Below, in pieces: positions 41,990 through 52,002 of a DNA stretch of 64,000 nucleotides. Origin of the DNA: Pedobacter sp. KBS0701 (GTDB taxonomy: Bacteria; Bacteroidota; Bacteroidia; Sphingobacteriales; Sphingobacteriaceae); contig NZ_CP042171.1 of the NCBI RefSeq assembly GCF_005938645.2, forward strand, positions 310,001-374,000, read 5' to 3'. Positions within the stretch are counted from its first letter, which is position 1, and each line of letters starts with the position of its first letter. A program made the translations under genes and the position numbers. The notes below the pieces were generated by a model that ran no database searches, had not been told where the DNA came from, and saw only the letters and a list, made by a program, of their open reading frames with translations.

Positions 41990-43894
41990 ATGGAATTTAA
42001 ATTAATCAACCTCCTGCCTGAAAACTGGCTTCATGCCCTTGGCGCTACCTTGTTCCATTCTTTGTGGCTTGGTGTAATTTTAGCTCTGCTGGCCGGTTTG
42101 GTCATGTTTACTACCCGTAAGGCAAGTGCTACATGGCGTTATAACCTGCTTACGGTATGTTTAGCTTTATTTGTTATTGCAATAGGTATCACTTTTTGTC
42201 AGGAGCTTCAACAACAGGCTAACCATGGGCAGTCGCAGACTGTTCATCAAATCGGAATTAACCTGCCAAAGGCTATTGGAGAACAGCAAGCAGTTACAAA
42301 TGTACAGCAAGATATGTATTCCGGACTGAACAGAATCCTTTCCTTATGGAATGCTTATGCCTATCAGATTGTATTGGTGTGGTTCCTGATCATCTGTGGG
42401 AAAAGTATCCAATTAATGGTTGGTTTAAATGGCGTGTATCACTTGCGTAATCATAAAACTTATGCAGCAGGTAAAAAATGGGACGAGAAATTAAATGAAC
42501 TGGCTCAAAAACTGGGTTTAAGCCAACAGGTTAAGGTGATGCAATCGGGTATTGCCCGGGTACCCATGGTAGTGGGACATTTTAAGCCTTTAATCCTCAT
42601 CCCTTTGGGTTTACTCAATGGTTTATCAAATGCAGAAGTAGAAGCCATCTTCTCTCATGAACTGGCACACATTAAACGCAAAGATTACCTGGTAAACTTA
42701 TTGCAGAGCTTTATCGAAATTGTATTCTTTTTTAACCCAGCGGTACTTTGGGTATCGCAATTAATAAAAACAGAGCGTGAGCACTGCTGCGATGATTTGG
42801 CCATCGCCTGTGTAAACGATCGTAAAAACTACGTTCAGGCCCTTATTGTGTGCCAGGAATTTAAGCAGCGTGCACCTGCTTATGCCATGGCCATGAGCGG
42901 GAACAAAGGTAGCCTGCTGCACAGAGCAAGCAGGATGTTATTCAACACCAATTCAACTTTAAACAAAATGGAAAAAACAATATTAACCATCGCTTTGGTA
43001 TCGGTTGTGGTTTGTACTGCCGCTTTTAAAAGCGTTGGTAATGCAAAAACAGTTGCCAAAAATGAAATAAGCACTTCAATTATAGCTTTACAGGATACGA
43101 CAAAGAAAAAAGCCAGGTCTGCTGAAGGAAAATCTGCAGATCAACTGGAACGGGAGATCAATGCAAAATTGGACAGTCAGCTGAAAAAACTGAATGAAAA
43201 GCAACAACAAACGAAAGAAGACATAAAGGCAATACAAGCAGATGAAAAAGCAAGGCTGGACGATGTAAAACAGGCCAAGGAAGACGCTAAGCAAGCTGTT
43301 ATTGATGCTAAGCAAGCCGAACTGGACCGTAGGCAGGCTATTGCCGATGCTAAAATTGCCGAAAATGATTCGAAACAAGCCATTGCTGATGCTAAACAAG
43401 CTGCTGAAGATGCAAAAGAATACAGGAAATGGGCAAAAGAATATAAATCGAAAGGTTATGGAATAATACAAACGGCACCTCGTCCACCAAAGGCGCCAAA
43501 AGCACCGAAAGCTGCAGTTGCTGTGCCGGCAGTTTCTGCTGTACCTGCTACACCAGCAAGCGCTCCAACTCCACCAACTCCTCCGACGCCGCCTACTCCA
43601 CCTGTTTATGGCGAAAACGGCAGTACGAGGACCGGTTCACAGCGTATAGTGACCTCAAAAACCGTAACCAATGGTGATGGACATGATTATACCAACGATA
43701 TCAATCGGGAATTAATGAAAGACGGCATCATCAGCAGCACCAATAAACTATCATACAAACTCAATAAAGATGAGCTGATTGTAAACGGTGTGAAACAAAA
43801 TACCGACATTCAGAAAAAATACAAAAAGAGGTTTTTGAAAAATGACAGTCACTCGCTGATGTATAATTTCCTGATCGAAAACAATAAAAACTAA
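41990..43894 (+). CDS. BlaR1-like M56 membrane metallopeptidase with coiled-coil tail
   Basis: 634 residues. Membrane helices near 15-40, 53-70 and 125-145; zinc protease motif HELAH at 223-227 with downstream TEREHCCDDLA; a further helix near 325-345 (TILTIALVSVVVCTAAF). Beyond this lies no penicillin-binding domain but about 120 residues of Ala-rich heptads (repeats of ADAKQA, about 380-490) and a Pro-rich part (PPKAPKAPKA, PTPPTPPTPP, about 495-540). Senses an envelope signal and activates by proteolysis of BlaI. The tail may reach into the periplasm or bind the wall. Confidence 0.92.
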   Translation: MEFKLINLLPENWLHALGATLFHSLWLGVILALLAGLVMFTTRKASATWRYNLLTVCLALFVIAIGITFCQELQQQANHGQSQTVHQIGINLPKAIGEQQAVTNVQQDMYSGLNRILSLWNAYAYQIVLVWFLIICGKSIQLMVGLNGVYHLRNHKTYAAGKKWDEKLNELAQKLGLSQQVKVMQSGIARVPMVVGHFKPLILIPLGLLNGLSNAEVEAIFSHELAHIKRKDYLVNLLQSFIEIVFFFNPAVLWVSQLIKTEREHCCDDLAIACVNDRKNYVQALIVCQEFKQRAPAYAMAMSGNKGSLLHRASRMLFNTNSTLNKMEKTILTIALVSVVVCTAAFKSVGNAKTVAKNEISTSIIALQDTTKKKARSAEGKSADQLEREINAKLDSQLKKLNEKQQQTKEDIKAIQADEKARLDDVKQAKEDAKQAVIDAKQAELDRRQAIADAKIAENDSKQAIADAKQAAEDAKEYRKWAKEYKSKGYGIIQTAPRPPKAPKAPKAAVAVPAVSAVPATPASAPTPPTPPTPPTPPVYGENGSTRTGSQRIVTSKTVTNGDGHDYTNDINRELMKDGIISSTNKLSYKLNKDELIVNGVKQNTDIQKKYKKRFLKNDSHSLMYNFLIENNKN

Positions 43895-43924
43895 ATTCTC
43901 AAAGCGCTAATCCAATCCCACATC

Positions 43925-46372
43925 ATGAAATTTACACTCATGGCTTTTTTAGCCGTATGGATGAATATTGCCCTTACTTTTGCTCAAGCTCAACCACCTA
44001 CATCCAGAATTTATGGACGTGTATTAGATGCTGAAGGAAAAAATATCGACTTTGCTACTGTAGCCTTGCTAAAAGATTCGGTATTGCTCAAAACCACTTT
44101 CACTGAAAAGGATGGCCTGTTCAGTTTTGATCAACTGGCTTATGGGAAATACCTGATTAAAATATCGGTGGTTGGTGCGCCGATTTATAAAACCGATACA
44201 TTGGTTTTAGATGCGAACCATCAGGTTGTAGCCTTGCAGGATATTAAAATGAGCACGGGCGCCAATAATTTAAAGGAGGTCAATATCTCGGGGCAAAAAG
44301 CTTTTGTTGAACGGAAAATAGATCGGACTGTGGTAAATGTTGATGCGCTGATTTCTAATGCGGGAACAACGGCCCTGGATGTGCTGAGCAAATCGCCCGG
44401 TGTAAATGTGGATCAGAACGGAGTAATTTCGCTTAAAGGGAAAAACGGGGTAGCCATCTTTATTGATGATAAACCAACTTACCTTTCGGGTGCAGACCTG
44501 GAGAGTTACTTGCGTTCTTTGCCTTCCTCATCGCTTGATCAGATTGAACTGATGACGAATCCGCCTGCCAAATATGATGCTGCAGGGAATGGGGGGGTAA
44601 TCAATATCAAGACTAAAAAAACCAAAACTGCTGGGTTTAACGGAGGCATTAATCTGAGTTTAAACCAGGGCGAATTAAGCCGTTCGAACAACAGTTTTAA
44701 CTTTAATTACCGTAAGGATAAAATCAATGTTTTTGGGAATTTAAGTTATAACCTCAACAACAGTTTTACCGATCTGGACCTGAACCGAAAATATAAAAAT
44801 GAGGATGGTAGTGCCAAATCCTACTTTAATCAGAATTCTTATTTTCGCAGGCATGGCAATATGCTAAACCTGAAAACAGGACTTGATTATTATGCTTCAG
44901 ATAATACGACCTGGGGTGTGGTGTTGACAGGTATGAACCGGATTTCTAAACAGGTAAACAACAATACCAGTAATTTATCCAATGCATCAATGCAGCTCGA
45001 TTCGGTAATCAGGGCCGAAAATATTGACCAGATTAAATACCAGAATGCGGGGATAAACTTAAATTACAGGCATAAGTTTAAACAGGCCGGCAGGGAACTT
45101 ACATTTGATGCGGATTACCTGCTTTACAGCAACCAAACAGATCAGACCTATTACAATTTCAGTTACCTGCCGAATGGCGCATTAAAATATCAGGACGTAT
45201 TAACGGGTAACCTGCCTTCTAATATTGATATCTATACGGCTAAAATGGATTATTCGCATCCTTTGGAAAATAAGTGGAAGCTGGATGCGGGTGTTAAAAC
45301 AGCTTATACCAAAACGGATAATATAGCCGATTACTTTAATACCTCAAATGGAAAAACCAGTGCCGATTACGAAAAGAGCAATCACTTTTTATATGAGGAG
45401 AATATCAATGCGGTTTACCTGAATATGAGCCGGGAAGGGAAGCGGTTTTCACTCCAGGCTGGCCTAAGGTATGAAAATACGGTTTCTAACGGGCGTCAAT
45501 TAGGCAATCTGATCAAACCTGATTCGAGTTTTAAAAGAACCTATAACAGTTTGTTCCCGACGGTTTATTTTTCTTATAAACTGGATACTGCCGGAAATAA
45601 TGAGTTGGGCTTAAATTATGGACGTAGGATCGATCGTCCGTATTACCAGGATCTGAACCCATTTTTCTCTCCATTGGATAAATTTACTTATTATGTTGGA
45701 AATCCATTCTTAAAGCCATCATTTACACAAAGTTTAGAGCTTTCGCACACCTATAAAAATAAAATCACCACCACTTTAGGTTACGGCTGGGTGAGGGATG
45801 AGGTGAACGAAACCATAGAGATTGTAGATGGTACGTATTACAGCAGGCCAGCTAACGTGGGCAAAACCACGGTAGCCAATATTTCGGTAAATGCAGAGAT
45901 CGACCTTACCAAATGGGTTAAACTGAATGCCTATGTGGAGTATGCAAAAATAGTTTCGAAAACAGATTTTTATACGGGCTTTCTGGTTACCTATGGAAGT
46001 TACTTAAAGGCAAATCCAAATCTGCAGTTCAAAATCAGTCCAACATGGAATGCTGAGGTCAATATGCGTTATCAAAGTAAGCTATCTAACGTACAGTTCT
46101 TTTTGGGAGAAGTGCATGAGTTTGGCGCAGCGGTGCAGAAAAAACTCTCATCAAAAAGCACATTGAAGTTAACCGCGAACGATATATTCAGGACCAGGGT
46201 TTACAATGGGGTAATTAATAACCTGGCAAATACAGAAGCAAACTGGGTTAACCGTCAGGATTCGAGATTGGTTGTGGTGAGTTATAGTTACCGTTTTGGT
46301 AAGGCTTTTTCTTCGCCGGCAAAACACGAATCTTCTGGTGCAGATGCAGAAAAGAACAGGGTAAAGAATTAA
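43925..46372 (+). CDS. Outer-membrane beta-barrel receptor in BlaI/BlaR1 operon
   Basis: 815 residues, 30 bp after BlaR1. Signal peptide about 1-20 (LTFAQ), carboxypeptidase-like domain about 27-115 (IYGRVLDAEGKNIDFATVAL), plug-like domain (VDQNGVISLKGKNGVAIFIDD, NPPAKYDAAGNGGVINIKTKK) and an outer-membrane-beta-barrel domain. Same family and length as the protein at 13668. Being third in a BlaI/BlaR1 operon, its level is probably tied to envelope stress rather than to nutrition. Substrate unknown. Confidence 0.9.
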   Translation: MKFTLMAFLAVWMNIALTFAQAQPPTSRIYGRVLDAEGKNIDFATVALLKDSVLLKTTFTEKDGLFSFDQLAYGKYLIKISVVGAPIYKTDTLVLDANHQVVALQDIKMSTGANNLKEVNISGQKAFVERKIDRTVVNVDALISNAGTTALDVLSKSPGVNVDQNGVISLKGKNGVAIFIDDKPTYLSGADLESYLRSLPSSSLDQIELMTNPPAKYDAAGNGGVINIKTKKTKTAGFNGGINLSLNQGELSRSNNSFNFNYRKDKINVFGNLSYNLNNSFTDLDLNRKYKNEDGSAKSYFNQNSYFRRHGNMLNLKTGLDYYASDNTTWGVVLTGMNRISKQVNNNTSNLSNASMQLDSVIRAENIDQIKYQNAGINLNYRHKFKQAGRELTFDADYLLYSNQTDQTYYNFSYLPNGALKYQDVLTGNLPSNIDIYTAKMDYSHPLENKWKLDAGVKTAYTKTDNIADYFNTSNGKTSADYEKSNHFLYEENINAVYLNMSREGKRFSLQAGLRYENTVSNGRQLGNLIKPDSSFKRTYNSLFPTVYFSYKLDTAGNNELGLNYGRRIDRPYYQDLNPFFSPLDKFTYYVGNPFLKPSFTQSLELSHTYKNKITTTLGYGWVRDEVNETIEIVDGTYYSRPANVGKTTVANISVNAEIDLTKWVKLNAYVEYAKIVSKTDFYTGFLVTYGSYLKANPNLQFKISPTWNAEVNMRYQSKLSNVQFFLGEVHEFGAAVQKKLSSKSTLKLTANDIFRTRVYNGVINNLANTEANWVNRQDSRLVVVSYSYRFGKAFSSPAKHESSGADAEKNRVKN

Positions 46373-46380
46373 CTAAATAG

Positions 46381-46440
46381 ATCGTCATCCCGATGCGATA
46401 GCTATTGCATGGAGCGTAGCGTTATGGATCTGCTGCGATT
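46381..46440. repeat. REP-like element with ATGCGATAGCTATTGCAT core
   Basis: Starts ATCGTCATCCCGATG, has an 18-base near-palindrome (46393-46410) and GGAGCGTAGCG. Third member of the family at 23345 and 33066. Confidence 0.7.
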
Positions 46441-46566
46441 TGTACCAGTTTCTTGTTGTTTTGACCACCTAAGCCACTTGAGGGAAGCTAAGTTTAACTC
46501 GAAAATAGGACAAATCAAGAACAATCAATTTCCATATTCTCCGGGGCCCCGTGGTAAAAAATAAGA

Positions 46567-46643
46567 ATGGTTCGTGGGGATACGAACCATGGCTGCAGAC
46601 GAAAAATTGTGATTGTAAAGCCAATTTTTCATTGGCTTTTTTT
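46567..46643 (+). ncRNA. Candidate small RNA or 3'-end structure: hairpin, linker, terminator
   Basis: Perfect 9-bp hairpin ATGGTTCGT-GGGGAT-ACGAACCAT (46567-46590), a 27-base linker, then the terminator AAAGCCAAT-TTTTC... pairing with ATTGGCTTT followed by T5 (46618-46643). No promoter was identified. It could also be a repeated intergenic element or the end of the receptor mRNA. Confidence 0.3.
46618..46643 (+). terminator. Rho-independent terminator
   Basis: AAAGCCAAT (46618-46626) / ATTGGCTTT (46631-46639) with a 4-base loop and TTTT after it. It can serve the receptor operon or the candidate small RNA. Confidence 0.75.
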
Positions 46644-46659
46644 GGAAAGCAATGTCTGT

Positions 46660-46830
46660 GGTGCTTAGGTTATGCTAGTCCCGCCCTTTTCTTAATTCCG
46701 TGAAGGACGGAATAACGCTGTCGGTCGGGTTTATTTCACCCTAGACAGTAGTACTGTTTAAGCCCTTTAAACCCGATCGGAGCGGGATGCCGATTTCTTC
46801 AATCGGCAGAAGCGGGAGCGGGACTGTTTT
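46660..46830. repeat. Diverged relative of the 33 kb direct repeat
   Basis: Contains TAGTCCCGCCC, GCTGTCGGTCGGGTTTA and later GAAGCGGGAGCGGGACTG words in the order seen in the copies at 33325 and 33828. Similarity is word-level only. Confidence 0.4.
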
Positions 46831-46931
46831 AGCCAAAGAATTTCTGTAATTGCTTTTCCAAAAAGATTAAAATATTAGCTTGCATCGAGCAATGGTGGGT
46901 ACATGCTTCTCTAAATACCAGATCCAATTTT

Positions 46932-48221
46932 CTAAACAAACTGATTCAATACCAATACCCCAACAAGGCCCAAAACAGAAACCAAACTTTCCATCATGCT
47001 CCAGGTGCTAAAAGTTTCTTTCAGGTTCAGGTTAAAATATTCTTTAAACATCCAGAAACCGGTATCGTTTACGTGAGAAAACATTAAACTTCCGGCACCG
47101 ACTGATAATACCATTAACTCCGGCGGTGCTCCGGGGCCAATTAACGGGAGTACCATTCCTGAAGCAGTTAAGGCGGCTACTGTTGCCGAACCTAATGTTA
47201 CCCTCAGTGATGCGGTAATTAACCATGCCAGTAATAATGGAGATAAATTTAGGCTGCCAGTAAGTTGTTTAACCGTTTCGCCCATACCACTATCGATCAA
47301 AATCTGTTTAAAGGCACCGCCAGCTCCAATAATAAGGATAATCATCGCAATACTTTTAACGCCTTCGGCACAAGATTCCATGGCTTTTGCAATAGAAGTT
47401 TTTTGGAGTGCCAATGCAATAATAACCGAAATTAATAGGGCTGCGGTAGGATCGGCTAAAAATATAAATAATGGTTTACCGATATAATCTATCCTGATGC
47501 TGTTCCCAATGGTTCCGGCGATGATTAAGAATACTGGCAGCAATGCCGTAATAAAACTCCTTGAAGCCGAAGGAAGGTTTTCTTCTGCTTCAATGTTAAA
47601 GTTGTTAACTGTTCCCGACTGATTTCGTTTGAGAATCAATCGTGGAAAATAGATTCCGGCAATAACCGCAATAGGTACGCTTAAAGTTAAGCCGTAAATT
47701 AATGTTTTACCAATATCGGCATGAAAAATTCCGGCTAAAGCAACAGGTCCGGGGTGAGGGGGTAAAAAACCATGTGTGACCGAAAGGGCAGTAGCCATTG
47801 GGATACCAATGTATAATTTTGATAGCCCTGTTGTGGCTGAAATGGCAAAAACCAACGGGATTAACACCACGAAACCGGCATTGTAAAATAAAGGAATCCC
47901 CACTAATAAGCCGGTTAACAGCACAGCCCATTGAATGTTCTTTTTGCCAAAGGCCCCAATTAATATGAAAACGATTTTTTTTGCCGATCCGCTGTCTTCA
48001 ATCAATTTGCCCATCATTGCGCCTAGTGCCAAAACCATTACCATGCTGCCCAGTGTGGAACCTATACCATTGCTAATGGAGTTCATTACCTTTGTAGCAG
48101 GCATCCCCAATAAAAGCCCTGTAATAATCGCCACAGCAATCAGGGCAATCATTGGGTTAATCTTTTTCAAGATCATCACGAAAAGCAACAGGATGCCGAA
48201 GAGTAGGATAAGTAATGACAT
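46932..48221 (-). CDS. GntP-family gluconate/organic-acid permease
   Basis: 429 residues from the ATG at 48221, which begins MSLLILLFGILLLFV; an in-frame ATG at 48266 would add 15 polar residues before the first helix. About 12 membrane segments and the family blocks THGFLPPHPGPVALAGIF and FSHVNDTGFWMFKEYFNL. Takes up gluconate or a related sugar acid with protons across the inner membrane. No gluconate kinase lies nearby, so the substrate stays open. Confidence 0.93.
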   Translation of the reverse strand: MSLLILLFGILLLFVMILKKINPMIALIAVAIITGLLLGMPATKVMNSISNGIGSTLGSMVMVLALGAMMGKLIEDSGSAKKIVFILIGAFGKKNIQWAVLLTGLLVGIPLFYNAGFVVLIPLVFAISATTGLSKLYIGIPMATALSVTHGFLPPHPGPVALAGIFHADIGKTLIYGLTLSVPIAVIAGIYFPRLILKRNQSGTVNNFNIEAEENLPSASRSFITALLPVFLIIAGTIGNSIRIDYIGKPLFIFLADPTAALLISVIIALALQKTSIAKAMESCAEGVKSIAMIILIIGAGGAFKQILIDSGMGETVKQLTGSLNLSPLLLAWLITASLRVTLGSATVAALTASGMVLPLIGPGAPPELMVLSVGAGSLMFSHVNDTGFWMFKEYFNLNLKETFSTWSMMESLVSVLGLVGVLVLNQFV

Positions 48222-48343
48222 TTGGTTAGGGTTTAGGTAAATGTGATTAAATGTAGGTTTTACCACAGATAAACATAGATTTTTGATATATTTTATCTGT
48301 GTCTATCCTTTTATCTGTTGTTAATTTTTCATTTTAGGGTAAT

Positions 48344-48526
48344 TTACTTTTTTACAGTAATGGTCCTTCCGGTAACAAGATGAAACTCGTAAACCCTGTA
48401 GAGGCCATCATCACTAATCTCTATATTTTCTACCAGGCCGGTTTTGCTGAATGTATCGGTTACCATATCACCAATTTTTACATCCTGAAGAATATCGTTT
48501 GGCGTATCGTTGTTTAATCTGATCAT
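48344..48526 (-). CDS. Small hypothetical protein, 60 residues, SH3/KOW-like
   Basis: ATG at 48526 gives MIRLNNDTPNDILQDVKIGD; an upstream in-frame ATG at 48541 adds five residues. Short beta-strands (KIGDMVTDTFSKTGLVENIEI, YRVYEFHLVTGRTITVK) suggest a small SH3- or KOW-like barrel. No known family is recognised. It has a good coding look and stands alone. Confidence 0.6.
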   Translation of the reverse strand: MIRLNNDTPNDILQDVKIGDMVTDTFSKTGLVENIEISDDGLYRVYEFHLVTGRTITVKK

Positions 48527-48683
48527 GATGTAAAATACCAATTATTAATAAAACTGTAAGATAGCTTAAATGAATTGAAAAGCGGATAGCTTTTGGCGGA
48601 TGGTGTGTTTGCGATTCATCACGCGTATCTTCATTAAAACTTAAATCCTTCGCGCTTTTCGCGTAGCGCTAAACGCAATTCGT

Positions 48684-51218
48684 TTAACTTTCAGTCCTTA
48701 AAATCTTCAAAGGAGGTTGGTTCAGGATACTTCTTGTACTTAACACGCCCGTAATCACCACAAGCAATACAATTGAACCAAACAACAATAAGGTTGGCAG
48801 AAACGGAGGTACAAAAGCCGCATCGAAAGTGAATTTAGCCAATGCCCAGCTTCCGCTTATGGCTAAAATTAATCCCGCACCTGCTGCAAAAGCTCCTAAA
48901 AAGAAATACTCGATCGCGTTTATCGCTAAAATCTGCTTTCTGCTCGCACCCATGGTCCGCAATAAAATGCTTTCTTTTATACGCTGATTTTTACTGGTTA
49001 GCACTGAAGATATTAAGACAATCCATCCGGTTACCATACTAAAGCCTGCCATGAACTGGATTACGAAACCGATTTTGCTCAGTAATTCATCCAGTAATTT
49101 TAACACAAGGTCTAGATCAATCAACGAAACATTGGGGAATTTTTGGACTACCTCTCCCTGGAAATGTGCTGAAACTTCGCCCGATGGTACCCTGGTCATC
49201 AATACATGGAACTGTGGTGCTTCTTCCAATACTCCAGCCGGAAAAACTACCCTGAAATTAGTTTGCATCCGGCTCCAGTTTACTTCCCTTAAACTTCCCA
49301 CAACCGTCGGGATCATCATGCCCTGAACATTAAAAAGGATTTTATCATTCAGACCAACATTAATGGATTGGGCATAACGCTGATCAAGAGAAATATAAAC
49401 CGTTTCATTCGGTTTTATTTTTCCGGTCCATTTGCCTGCTGTAATTTTCTCTGCTGCCGTTAAAGTATCCTGGTAAGTAGCCCTGATCTCATTGCGGTAA
49501 GCTCTTCTGTTATTGGTATCGGCACTGGCTTTCTTTCCATTGATTTCTTCTATCCTCATGGTAATTACCGGTACCTGGTTCATTAACGGTAGCTTGAAAG
49601 CTTTGGTTAAACTGTCCAATCCTTCTTTTTGGGTATTTTGGATATCAAACATCACCATATTGGGCTGGTTAGCACCTGATGAAAGCGTAACGCGACTCAT
49701 CAATATGCCCTGAACAAAAAACAGGGTGCAGATAAATGCTGTTGATAAACCTATGGAAACCGTAAGCATTAAGGTTTGGTTATTCGGACGGTAAAGGTTA
49801 GCAAATCCCTGTCGCCATAAATAACTGGATGAATCAGGTAAGAGTTTTCTCACCAGGAACATCAATAATTTAGACAGCACAATTAACAGCACAAAAGCAA
49901 TGGCTATGCTCAACGTAAAAGCCAGTGTTTGTATCCAGGTTTTCATCTGCAAATGGGTAAAGCCGGTAATAAAGGCCGCCATTAGCAGGTACACCAACCA
50001 GGTGAGCGGATCTCTTTTGCCCCCTGCTTTTTCGAAAGATATCCTGATGGCATTTAATGGAGAAATTTTTCTGACAGATAGGAGTGAGGGGAGCGCAAAT
50101 AGGATCGAAATAATCAATCCCAGTAAAATTCCCTGACCAACGGCTGGCCAAGAAACTTGCATGGTAATTTCTACCGGCAGAAAATCTTTCAGCACCAGGG
50201 GCAATAAAAATTGAATGCCTGTACCCAAAATGGCGCCCAAAACCGAGGCGATTAACCCGATGAAAAACACCTGGATGAGGTAGATTAAAAAGGCATGCCT
50301 TGATTTTAAACCTAAACACCGTAATGTGGCAATGGCGCTTAATTTCTCCTGAATGTAAACATGGATAGCACTGCCAACACCAACGCAGCCTAACAGCAAA
50401 GCAATAAATCCTGACAAGGCAAGAAATCGGTTTACATCTTTAAACGATCTTCCGGTCTGTTCTTTTCTCGACTCAACTGTATCGGCATCAAAACCCTCTT
50501 TTTCCAGCTGCGCATCCTGTTTTTTTACCCAGGCATCAACGCCAGACGGATCGTTATACCTGAAATAAAATTTATTATTGATGCGGCTTCCGGTTTTAAT
50601 CAGGTTGGTTTTATCGAGCAGTTGCAGTGGAATATATACTGTTGGGGCAATGCTGGCGCCGATCCCGGTTTGTCCCGGTGCCTTGGTGAGTGTACCCAGT
50701 ATTTTAAAATTTAGATCGCCGACTTTGACTGAATCGCCTACTTTGGCATTAAACTGTAACATCAAAGTTTGATCAACCAGGGCGTTTCTTCCGGTTTGAA
50801 AGTTTTTTGCAGCTGCCAGCGGAATGGTTTCAATCGTGCCATAATATGGGTAATTGCCTTCAAGGGCTTTCATCTGTACCAAACGGCTACCTCCACTTTT
50901 CTGGAAATAGATCATGGAGGCAAATGTTTTCTCCTGCGAGCGCTCATCACCAAGGGTATCGAGCATTTTTTGCATCGCTTTGCTTATCCCTTTGCGGCTA
51001 TCCAATACCAGATCAGCACCCGTAAGTTCTTTGGCTTGTGCATCGATATCCTTTTGCAGGTTATCTTTAAATGAGTAAACGGCAACAAGGGCGGCAATGC
51101 CCAAAACGATGGACGAGATAAAGAGCAATAAACGCGCACGGTTTTTCCTGCTATCCCGCCAGGCCATTTTGAACAGCCACAAAAATTTAATGCTTTGTTT
51201 CGGGAGGCTATTAAGCAT
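48684..51218 (-). CDS. ABC transporter permease, two FtsX domains (YbbP-like)
   Basis: 844 residues. N-terminal helix after KMAWRDSRKNRARLLLF, MacB-like periplasmic domain (about 50-250), first FtsX domain (about 265-385), central helices, second periplasmic part (about 500-690), final FtsX domain (about 715-835, LRTMGASRKQILAINAIEYFF). Ten or so membrane helices match YbbP. The start overlaps the ATPase stop by 8 bp, so the two are coupled. The pair likely moves or extracts a lipid or lipoprotein at the inner membrane; the E. coli counterpart has no settled substrate. Confidence 0.92.
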   Translation of the reverse strand: MLNSLPKQSIKFLWLFKMAWRDSRKNRARLLLFISSIVLGIAALVAVYSFKDNLQKDIDAQAKELTGADLVLDSRKGISKAMQKMLDTLGDERSQEKTFASMIYFQKSGGSRLVQMKALEGNYPYYGTIETIPLAAAKNFQTGRNALVDQTLMLQFNAKVGDSVKVGDLNFKILGTLTKAPGQTGIGASIAPTVYIPLQLLDKTNLIKTGSRINNKFYFRYNDPSGVDAWVKKQDAQLEKEGFDADTVESRKEQTGRSFKDVNRFLALSGFIALLLGCVGVGSAIHVYIQEKLSAIATLRCLGLKSRHAFLIYLIQVFFIGLIASVLGAILGTGIQFLLPLVLKDFLPVEITMQVSWPAVGQGILLGLIISILFALPSLLSVRKISPLNAIRISFEKAGGKRDPLTWLVYLLMAAFITGFTHLQMKTWIQTLAFTLSIAIAFVLLIVLSKLLMFLVRKLLPDSSSYLWRQGFANLYRPNNQTLMLTVSIGLSTAFICTLFFVQGILMSRVTLSSGANQPNMVMFDIQNTQKEGLDSLTKAFKLPLMNQVPVITMRIEEINGKKASADTNNRRAYRNEIRATYQDTLTAAEKITAGKWTGKIKPNETVYISLDQRYAQSINVGLNDKILFNVQGMMIPTVVGSLREVNWSRMQTNFRVVFPAGVLEEAPQFHVLMTRVPSGEVSAHFQGEVVQKFPNVSLIDLDLVLKLLDELLSKIGFVIQFMAGFSMVTGWIVLISSVLTSKNQRIKESILLRTMGASRKQILAINAIEYFFLGAFAAGAGLILAISGSWALAKFTFDAAFVPPFLPTLLLFGSIVLLVVITGVLSTRSILNQPPLKILRTES

Positions 51219-51900
51219 AAGTAGGATTTTCGTCTGAAATGATTACTCCACCTTTAATTTTGATGCTTCTTGAGGTTCTGGCTGCCAGTTCAAGGTCGTG
51301 CGTTACGATGATCAAAGTGGTTCCGGCATCTTTATTTAAATCAAAAAGCAGTTTGATTACTTTTTCGCTGGTTTCGGCATCAAGGTTTCCAGTAGGTTCA
51401 TCTGCAAAGAGAATGGCAGGTTGGTTGGAAAATGCCCTTGCTAACGAAACGCGCTGCTGCTCTCCACCCGATAATTGGATCGGATAATGATGCGAACGGT
51501 CTGCCAGGCCAACTTTATCCAGCAGTTCCAGAGCATGAGCTTTAATATTTTTTGCGCCTCTTAATTCTAAAGGAACCATTACATTTTCTAATGCGGTTAA
51601 AGTAGGCAGCAGCTGAAAATTCTGGAAAATAAAACCAACATATTGATTCCTCACAGCAGCGCGCTGATCTTCATTAAGTTTTTCCAAAGCAATTCCATTG
51701 AGTTCAACAGTTCCGCTACTGGCCCGGTCTAAACCCGCACATAAACCGAGCAAGGTGGTTTTACCACTTCCCGAGGGGCCTGTAATAGCCACGGTTGATC
51801 CTGCCGTGATAGAAAAATTGATGTTATCCAAAACGGTGAGTTCCCGCCCGGCACTTTGGTAAATTTTGCTTACATTTCGGATGTTCAGTATGCTTTCCAA
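51211..51900 (-). CDS. ABC transporter ATP-binding protein (YbbA/LolD-like)
   Basis: 229 residues. Walker A GPSGSGKTT at 41-49, Q-loop in GFIFQNFQLLPTLTALENVMVPLEL, signature LSGGEQQR, Walker B ILFADEPTGNLD, and the switch His in VTHD. The best relatives from memory are YbbA and LolD of the MacB/FtsX class. Drives the YbbP-like permease encoded directly downstream. A tesA-like gene is divergent from it, as in E. coli. Confidence 0.94.
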   Translation of the reverse strand: MESILNIRNVSKIYQSAGRELTVLDNINFSITAGSTVAITGPSGSGKTTLLGLCAGLDRASSGTVELNGIALEKLNEDQRAAVRNQYVGFIFQNFQLLPTLTALENVMVPLELRGAKNIKAHALELLDKVGLADRSHHYPIQLSGGEQQRVSLARAFSNQPAILFADEPTGNLDAETSEKVIKLLFDLNKDAGTTLIIVTHDLELAARTSRSIKIKGGVIISDENPTYA

Positions 51901-52002
51901 TAGCTGATTTTTTTAGGGTTTGCGTATAGATTTTGGCCAAACATAACAGGGAGCTACCTGTTAGATAATGGTTAACGATAATTAGATATAGATTTATTAG
52001 AT

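Larger units (their letters stand above)
46373..46931. other. Gene-free spacer with repeats and possible small RNA
   Basis: 559 bp between two convergent genes. Contents: REP-like element (46381-46440), GGGGCCCC palindrome near 46543, a hairpin plus terminator (46567-46643) and a degenerate relative of the 33.3/33.8 kb repeats (about 46660-46830). No protein gene was seen. Confidence 0.65.

Noticed and set aside
46567..46590. tRNA or tmRNA T-arm
   Set aside because: GGTTCG is present but the loop is GGGGAT, not a T-loop, and no acceptor or anticodon stems surround it.
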